A program made the position numbers and the translations under genes. From positions 1,550,001 through 1,614,000 of the forward strand of contig NZ_CP155793.1 of assembly GCF_039729145.1 (NCBI RefSeq): DNA of 64,000 nt, read 5' to 3'. Shown here one piece after another: positions 59,043-64,000 of the stretch (position 1 is the stretch's first letter; each line of letters begins with the position of its first letter). Source of the DNA: Microbacterium sp. SY138 (lineage in GTDB: Bacteria > Actinomycetota > Actinomycetes > Actinomycetales > Microbacteriaceae). The notes below the pieces were generated by a model, which was not told the DNA's origin, made no database searches, and was given only the letters and a program-made list of their open reading frames with translations.

Positions 59043-59048
59043 AGCATA
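59043..59048 (-). promoter_or_regulatory. -10 hexamer of leaderless promoter, alpha/beta hydrolase gene
   Basis: Minus-strand TATGCT followed by 6 nt and then GTG 59036. Its -35 zone lies inside the terminator hairpin of the upstream gene. Confidence 0.5.
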
Positions 59049-59052
59049 AGGA

Positions 59053-59087
59053 AAGCGGGGCCGGTGGATGAACCACCGACCCCGCTT
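59053..59087 (-). terminator. Terminator after transporter-C binding protein
   Basis: AAGCGGGG-C-CGGTGG pairs with CCACCG-A-CCCCGCTT, 14 bp with one mismatch and a 5-nt loop, 25 nt past the stop codon of the minus-strand gene. Confidence 0.85.
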
Positions 59088-59111
59088 CGACACCATGTGT
59101 GTCAGAGAGTG

Positions 59112-60821
59112 TTACTTCTCCCAGCCGACGTTCTCGACCGGCTGGATGCCGAACAGGTCCAGACCGACGTAGGGCTCGGGCGTGAGGTTCGCCAGGCCTT
59201 CCTTGACGGTGTAGATCTGCGGGCCGTTGTACAGCGGGATGAGGCCCCAGCGCTTGTAGATCTCGGGCTCGAGCTTCATCGCGGCAGCGGTCTGCGCCTC
59301 GGGGTCCGACTGCGACTCGACCTTGTCCTTGATCTCGGCGTCGAGTTCGGCGTCACCGACACCCGACAGGTTGAGACCCGAGTCCGAGCAGTACAGCTGG
59401 CAGAACCAGGCGGCACCGAACGGGTCGGAGGAGGTGAAGCGGAGTCCGGAGACATCCCAGTTCTTCGACGTGTAGTCGTCGGAGAACTGGCTGGCGGGGC
59501 GGACCTCGACCTTGACGTCGATGCCGACCTCCTTCTCCTGGGCCTGCAGCGACTGCGCGAGAGCCTTCTGCGTGGCGGAGTCGCTCCAGATCGGGTACAC
59601 GACGGAGAGCTTGACGCCGTCCTTCTCGCGGATACCGTCGGAGCCTTCCTTCCAGCCGGCCTCGTCGAGGAGCTTCTTGGCACCCTCGACATCGAACTTC
59701 CAGCCTGCGGCCTTCATCGAGTCCTCGTAGCCGGGCTGGAACGAGAAGAGCGTCAGCGAGCCCGCCGGGTCTTCCTGGTAGCCGAGGCCGTTCCAGGCGA
59801 TCTGCTTCTGCTGGTCGATGTTGATGGCCTTGAAGAACGCTTCACGGACCTTGACGTCCTCGAACTGCGGCTTGGTCGAGTCGACCTGCAGGATGGTGTT
59901 GGCGGTCTGCTGTGCGCGATAGACCTTCGCGCCGTCGACGTCCTTGACCTGGTCGATGAGCTCCTGGGAACCCGTCTCGACCATGTCGACCTCGCCGTTC
60001 TTGAAGGCGTTGACGCCGGCCTGGGCGTCCATGCCGGTCATGGTGACCTCGTCGAGGAGCGGCGCGTCGCCCCACCACTCGGGGTTCGGCTTGAACGAGA
60101 TGTAGCCCTTGTTGGCGTCGAACTCGTTGACCGTGTACGGGCCAGCGCCCCACTCGGGGTGCGGGTTGCTGATCATGGCCTCGTTGAAGGTCGTCGGGTC
60201 AGCGAGAGCCGGGTGGATGACGCCGCCGTTGAACGGCATCTGCGGCCAGGCGAACTCGCCCTTGAACGTGACGATGGCGGTCTTCGCCGTGTCGCCCTGT
60301 TCGACGGATTCGATCTCCTTGTAGCCGTCGGTCGCGTTCGGGTTGAAGCCCTCGTCGTACGAGCGGTTGGCCTTCCAGGTGGCGTCGATGGCAGTCCAGT
60401 CCATGTCGGTGCCATCGTTCCAGTGCGCCTCATCGGTGAACGTGAAGGTCAGGACCGTCTTGCCGTCCTTCACCTCGTTCTTCCACTCGGAGAGGTAGTT
60501 GTCGTTCTTGTACTGCGTGCCATCCGGCTTCATGAGGATGATCTGCGGCATGTACCACGCGGCGATGCGTGCGGTGTCGGCGCTGCCGTCGCTGTTGAAC
60601 GAGTTCAGCTGCGTCGGAACCTCGCGGATCGCGAAGTTGACCGTGCCGCCCTCCTTGAGGTTCTCACGAGGCTGCGGGTTGTAGTTCGCCATCTCGACGT
60701 CGGTCGTCTCGCCGGCGTCGCCCTTGTCGCCACTGCCGGTGTTACCGGCAGCGCACCCGCTGAGCGCGAGTGCGAAAGCGCCGGTGAGTGCCAGCGCTCC
60801 CATCAGCTTGTACTGCTTCAT
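59112..60821 (-). CDS. ABC transporter substrate-binding lipoprotein (family 5), transporter C
   Basis: Extracellular ligand-binding lipoprotein, 569 residues. Lipobox LSGC with Cys 23 after a clean signal. Family-5 features: VLTFTFTDEAHWNDGTDMDWTA, GAGPYTV, and REAFFKAINID. AAAGGAG about 7 nt before ATG 60821 supports the start. It lies downstream of the fused ATPase gene but has its own promoter, which would let the cell make more binding protein than membrane complex. Confidence 0.92.
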   Translation of the reverse strand: MKQYKLMGALALTGAFALALSGCAAGNTGSGDKGDAGETTDVEMANYNPQPRENLKEGGTVNFAIREVPTQLNSFNSDGSADTARIAAWYMPQIILMKPDGTQYKNDNYLSEWKNEVKDGKTVLTFTFTDEAHWNDGTDMDWTAIDATWKANRSYDEGFNPNATDGYKEIESVEQGDTAKTAIVTFKGEFAWPQMPFNGGVIHPALADPTTFNEAMISNPHPEWGAGPYTVNEFDANKGYISFKPNPEWWGDAPLLDEVTMTGMDAQAGVNAFKNGEVDMVETGSQELIDQVKDVDGAKVYRAQQTANTILQVDSTKPQFEDVKVREAFFKAINIDQQKQIAWNGLGYQEDPAGSLTLFSFQPGYEDSMKAAGWKFDVEGAKKLLDEAGWKEGSDGIREKDGVKLSVVYPIWSDSATQKALAQSLQAQEKEVGIDVKVEVRPASQFSDDYTSKNWDVSGLRFTSSDPFGAAWFCQLYCSDSGLNLSGVGDAELDAEIKDKVESQSDPEAQTAAAMKLEPEIYKRWGLIPLYNGPQIYTVKEGLANLTPEPYVGLDLFGIQPVENVGWEK

Positions 60822-60856
60822 GGTGCTCCTTTCGCCTTGCGGCGTGTCATAAGGGG

Positions 60857-60886
60857 AGAATAGTTCGCCGGATCCGCGAATGTCCG
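60857..60886 (-). promoter_or_regulatory. Candidate promoter of transporter-C binding protein
   Basis: Minus-strand CGGACA (60886-60881), an 18-nt spacer and TATTCT (60862-60857), 36 nt before ATG 60821. A nearby direct repeat TATCGG (60899-60904 and 60914-60919) might be a regulator site. Confidence 0.45.
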
Positions 60887-60938
60887 GGCGGCGAGTGAAT
60901 ATCGGCTAACCGTTATCGGACGGTGATCCGTGATCTGT

Positions 60939-62867
60939 TCATGAGGCCGCAGGCCGCGCTGTCACCGTGGCGGGATCGAACACGATCCGCTCACGCGTGC
61001 GCTCGATGTCGGGGTCCGGGACCGGGATCGCGGACAGCAGCGCCTTCGTGTAAGGGTGCTGTGGGTTGTCGAAGACATCGTCCACATCGCCGTGCTCGAC
61101 GAAGTCTCCGAGGTACATCACCGCGACCCGGTCGGCGATGTGCCGGACGACCGACAGGTCGTGCGCCACGAAGAGGTACGACAGCCCGAGCTTGACCTTG
61201 AGATCGTCGAGCAGGTTGATCACACCGGCCTGGATCGACACGTCGAGCGCGGAGACCGGCTCGTCGAGCACCAGGATCTTGGGGTTGGTCGACAGTGCCC
61301 TGGCGATGCCGATGCGCTGACGCTGGCCTCCGGAGAAAGCCTGCGGGAAGCGATCGCTGTGCGCCGGGTTGAGTCCGACGAGGTCCATCAGCTCCTTCAC
61401 ACGGCGGTGCGCCTCGGCCTTCGGGGTACCGATCGCCGAGAGCGGCTCCGAGATGATGTCCGCGACCGTCATACGCGGATCGAGCGCTCCCATCGGGTCC
61501 TGGAACACGATCTGGATGTCGCGGCGCAGCGCTCGCTCCACCTTGTGGCTGTGGATGTCGTTGACGCTGGTGCCCGCGATGACGATGTCTCCATCGGTCT
61601 GCTTGACCATGTCCATGATCTGGAGCAGCGTCGTGGTCTTGCCACTGCCGGACTCGCCGACGATGGCCAGGGTCTCACCCTCGCGCACGTCGAAGCTGAT
61701 GCCCTTGATCGCGTGCACCTCGCCGACCTTCCGCTTCAGGAACGCGCCCTTGAGCAGAGGGAAGGTCTTGGTGAGGTTCTTCACCTCGAGGGTGATGGGG
61801 CGTTCTTCACGGGGGAGTCGCGTCAGGGCGCTCTCCGGTGCCTCGCGCACCGGATACACGGGAAGACCGCCGAGCAGGCCGCCGTCGGTGATCTCGTTCG
61901 CACGGATGCAGGCCGCACGGTGCTCTTCGCCGCCACCGGTCAGCACGGGAAGAAGCTCCGGCTCGCGGGTGCGGCACGCGTCCATGACGATGGGGCAGCG
62001 GTCCGCGAACGGGCACGCGTCCGGAAGATTGATCAGCAGCGGCGGGTTGCCCTTGATCGGGGTGAGCGGTTCCTTCTCGGCCTTGTCCACGCGGGGAATC
62101 GCGCCGAGGAGACCGATCGAGTACGGCATCCGGGTCTGGTGGAACAGCTCGCGCACGGGCGCCTGCTCGACGGCCTTGCCGGCATACATGACCATCACGT
62201 CGTCGGCCGTTCGGGCGACGACACCCATGTCGTGGGTGATCATCATGACGGCGGCACCCGTCTCGGCCTGCGCCTTCTCGATGAGGTCGAGGATCTGCGC
62301 CTGGATCGTGACGTCGAGAGCCGTGGTGGGCTCGTCCGCGATGATCAGCTTCGGATCGTTCGCCATCGCGATCGCGATCACGACGCGCTGGCGCATGCCG
62401 CCCGAGAACTCGTGCGGGAACGACTTCATCCGCTTCTCGGGCTCGGTGATGCCCACCAGCTTGAGAAGGTCGATCGAGCGTGCGGTCGCCTCCTTGATGC
62501 TGAGATTGCGATGCACCGTCAGCGCCTCGATCAGCTGAGCGCCGATCGTGTACACCGGCGTCAGAGACGTGAGCGGGTCCTGGAAGACCATCGAGATCCC
62601 GTTGCCGCGGATGGCAGAGAGCTGCGTGTCGGTCTTGCCGAGAAGTTCCTGGCCGTCGAACACGATGGAGCCGGTGACCTTGGCGTTCTCGTCGAGGAGG
62701 CCCATGACGGCGAGCGAGGTGACGGACTTGCCCGACCCGGACTCGCCGACGATGCCGAGGGTCTTTCCCGCCTCGAGGTCGAAGGAGACGCCGCGGACGG
62801 CGTCGACGCGGCCGGCCTCGGACGCGAAGCTGACCCGGAGGTCGCGGACGGAGAGTACGGGGCTCAT
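60939..62867 (-). CDS. Fused double ATP-binding protein (DppD-DppF type), transporter C
   Basis: Cytoplasmic ATPase of the third peptide importer, 642 residues. Domain 1: GESGSGKSVTSLAVMG, signature FSGGMRQRVVIAIA, LIIADEP. Between the domains is the oligopeptide tail ACPFADRCPIVMDACRTREPE with conserved Cys, plus another Cys (AACIRAN), known in this family as a four-Cys element that can hold an iron-sulfur cluster. Domain 2: [39 protein letters not shown]. The ATG overlaps the permease stop (ATGA). Unlike transporters A and B, it keeps the Cys element. Confidence 0.93.
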   Translation of the reverse strand: MSPVLSVRDLRVSFASEAGRVDAVRGVSFDLEAGKTLGIVGESGSGKSVTSLAVMGLLDENAKVTGSIVFDGQELLGKTDTQLSAIRGNGISMVFQDPLTSLTPVYTIGAQLIEALTVHRNLSIKEATARSIDLLKLVGITEPEKRMKSFPHEFSGGMRQRVVIAIAMANDPKLIIADEPTTALDVTIQAQILDLIEKAQAETGAAVMMITHDMGVVARTADDVMVMYAGKAVEQAPVRELFHQTRMPYSIGLLGAIPRVDKAEKEPLTPIKGNPPLLINLPDACPFADRCPIVMDACRTREPELLPVLTGGGEEHRAACIRANEITDGGLLGGLPVYPVREAPESALTRLPREERPITLEVKNLTKTFPLLKGAFLKRKVGEVHAIKGISFDVREGETLAIVGESGSGKTTTLLQIMDMVKQTDGDIVIAGTSVNDIHSHKVERALRRDIQIVFQDPMGALDPRMTVADIISEPLSAIGTPKAEAHRRVKELMDLVGLNPAHSDRFPQAFSGGQRQRIGIARALSTNPKILVLDEPVSALDVSIQAGVINLLDDLKVKLGLSYLFVAHDLSVVRHIADRVAVMYLGDFVEHGDVDDVFDNPQHPYTKALLSAIPVPDPDIERTRERIVFDPATVTARPAAS

Positions 62868-63793
62868 GCGCGGCCTCCTGCAGCCGAAGTGGGATCGAGG
62901 GCATCGCGCAGTCCATCGGCGATGAGCGCCATCGACACGGTCAGCAGCGTGAGGATCAGTGCGGGGAAATAGAACAGCCACGGCGAGCTGACGATGGACG
63001 AGCTGCCCTCGCCGATCAACGAGCCGAGCGACACATCGGGGATCTTCACGCCGAAGCCGATGAACGACAACCCGGTCTCGGTCGTGACCGCCGCGACGAT
63101 GCCGAGGGTGAAGTTGATCACCAGCAGCGAGCCGATGTTCGGAATGAGGTGACGCGTCACGATGCGCAGTCCCCGGACACCCATGTACCGAGCGGCCTGG
63201 ACGTACTCGCGCTCACGCAGCGACAGGGTCATGGTCCAGATGATCCTCGCGGGGAAGAACCAGCTGACGAAAATCATCACGAACGCGATGACCCACCACA
63301 CGCCGCCGGAGTCGTTCGAGATGATCGACAGCAGGAGGAAGGTCGGCACCACCATCATGAAGTGGATCACCAGGAGAGCGATGCGCTCGAACCAGCCGCC
63401 GAAGTACGCGGCCGCGGTCCCGACGAGCGCCGAGAGGATCGTCGTGCCCACCGAGACGGTGATCGCGATCATGAGGGAGCGTTGCAGGCCGATGGCGGTC
63501 TGCGTGTAGGTGTCGTTGCCAGCCCCGTTGGTGCCGAACCAGTGCGCAGCGGACGGCGGCTGGCTCAGGGCGAGGAAGTCCATGCTGTCGACGGCGTACG
63601 GCGACAGGAGCGGTCCGAGCGTCGAGAAGAGGATCAGCACGAAGAGAACGACGACGCCGCCCACTGCCGGCTTGTTGCGCATGAACCGGCGGGTGTAGAG
63701 CGTCCACTTGGACAGCGACTTTCCCGAGGCGCGGTCGGCGGTCGGCGGCACGGCCGGCGGCTCGACCAGGGGATCGATCATATCGGTGGTCAT
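62864..63793 (-). CDS. ABC transporter permease (DppC-type), transporter C
   Basis: Membrane subunit, 309 residues, with a cytoplasmic N-terminus of about 40 residues before helix 1. DppC hallmark: HWFGTNGAGNDTYTQTAIG, where Gly/Asn replace the usual Asp-Gln-x-Gly-Arg. EAA loop: EYVQAARYMGVRGLRIVTRHLIP. The start lies 2 nt after the stop of the upstream permease gene, whose body is cut by the window edge. Confidence 0.92.
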   Translation of the reverse strand: MTTDMIDPLVEPPAVPPTADRASGKSLSKWTLYTRRFMRNKPAVGGVVVLFVLILFSTLGPLLSPYAVDSMDFLALSQPPSAAHWFGTNGAGNDTYTQTAIGLQRSLMIAITVSVGTTILSALVGTAAAYFGGWFERIALLVIHFMMVVPTFLLLSIISNDSGGVWWVIAFVMIFVSWFFPARIIWTMTLSLREREYVQAARYMGVRGLRIVTRHLIPNIGSLLVINFTLGIVAAVTTETGLSFIGFGVKIPDVSLGSLIGEGSSSIVSSPWLFYFPALILTLLTVSMALIADGLRDALDPTSAAGGRA

Positions 63794-63795
63794 TT

Positions 63796-64000
63796 TCAGC
63801 TCACCCTCACTCGCGGGTCGAGAACGACGACGACGATGTCGGCGAGCACCGCGCCGATCGCCGTCAGCACGGCGCCGAACGCGGCGACGGCGACGACGCC
63901 GTTGATGTCGTTGTTGTTGATGGTGTCGAGGAAGTACCGCCCCATGCCCTGCCAGGCGAAGATGCGCTCGGTCAGGATCGCGCCGGTGAAGATCGTCGGG
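63796..64000 (-). CDS. ABC transporter permease (DppB-type), transporter C, C-terminal part
   Basis: Only the last 67 codons are in the window; the frame is open to the right edge. It reads TGAILTERIFAWQGMGRYFLD, then a hydrophobic stretch and the end VVLDPRVRVS, which matches the conserved C-terminus of DppB/OppB permeases (ETIFAYPGIG... LDPR). It completes transporter C, and the operon presumably begins further right. Confidence 0.9.
   Translation of the reverse strand, partial: PTIFTGAILTERIFAWQGMGRYFLDTINNNDINGVVAVAAFGAVLTAIGAVLADIVVVVLDPRVRVS

Overview
This window comes from a high-GC Gram-positive actinobacterium. The gene order and protein sequences fit the Microbacteriaceae, most likely Microbacterium or a close relative. 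The signs are very high GC, tight ATGA start/stop overlaps, GTG starts, a long eukaryote-like IleS behind an actinobacterial T-box, and small actinobacterial families (DUF4233, DUF4031, DUF6153). No integrase, transposase, CRISPR array or phage gene is visible, so this is ordinary chromosome with a few accessory metabolic blocks.

Layout: (1) 1-7580: valS (3' end outside the window) divergent from peptide-type ABC transporter A (binding protein, two permeases, fused double ATPase). (2) 7588-14144: a pentapeptide-repeat protein on the minus strand, then T-box-ileS-folC-DUF4233-ndk ending in a strong terminator. (3) 14227-25556: VKOR, RNase E/G, DUF4031, then the housekeeping run rplU-rpmA-obgE-proB-proA-small membrane protein-nadD-acidic membrane protein-rsfS-SDR. 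(4) 25580-35263: an accessory catabolic island. A fused peptide-transport ATPase on the minus strand faces a seven-gene plus-strand operon: M19 dipeptidase variant, binding protein, two permeases, creatinase-like M24 protein, S33-type hydrolase and a double-length Lrp/AsnC regulator. (5) 35369-40011: a small conserved protein, a CueP-DUF305-DUF6153 extracytoplasmic copper-type group, a small acidic protein, a left-handed beta-helix protein, tRNA-Ala(GGC) and a flavin monooxygenase-like protein. (6) 39998-47000: DUF2804, two membrane proteins, an NAD(P)-binding protein, a secreted GH3 enzyme, a putative DNA glycosylase, an App1-type phosphatase and a DedA protein. (7) 47000-55449: pabB, leuS, comEA-comEC, holA and rpsT. 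(8) 55672-64000: a GH1 glucosidase with an MFS transporter, an alpha/beta hydrolase, and peptide ABC transporter C on the minus strand, running off the right edge.

How the genes work together: three separate family-5 (Dpp/Opp-like) transporters suggest a peptide-scavenging lifestyle. The island at 25-35 kb couples one of them to three hydrolases and a local regulator. Two of those hydrolases have altered metal-site residues, so its substrate is probably not an ordinary dipeptide. This is the best candidate here for an undescribed pathway.

Many single genes carry a -10-like hexamer (TANNNT) exactly 6 nt before the start codon. This is the signature of leaderless transcripts and it settles several start-codon choices. 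All functional statements come from reading motifs and translations by eye; no database search was possible.
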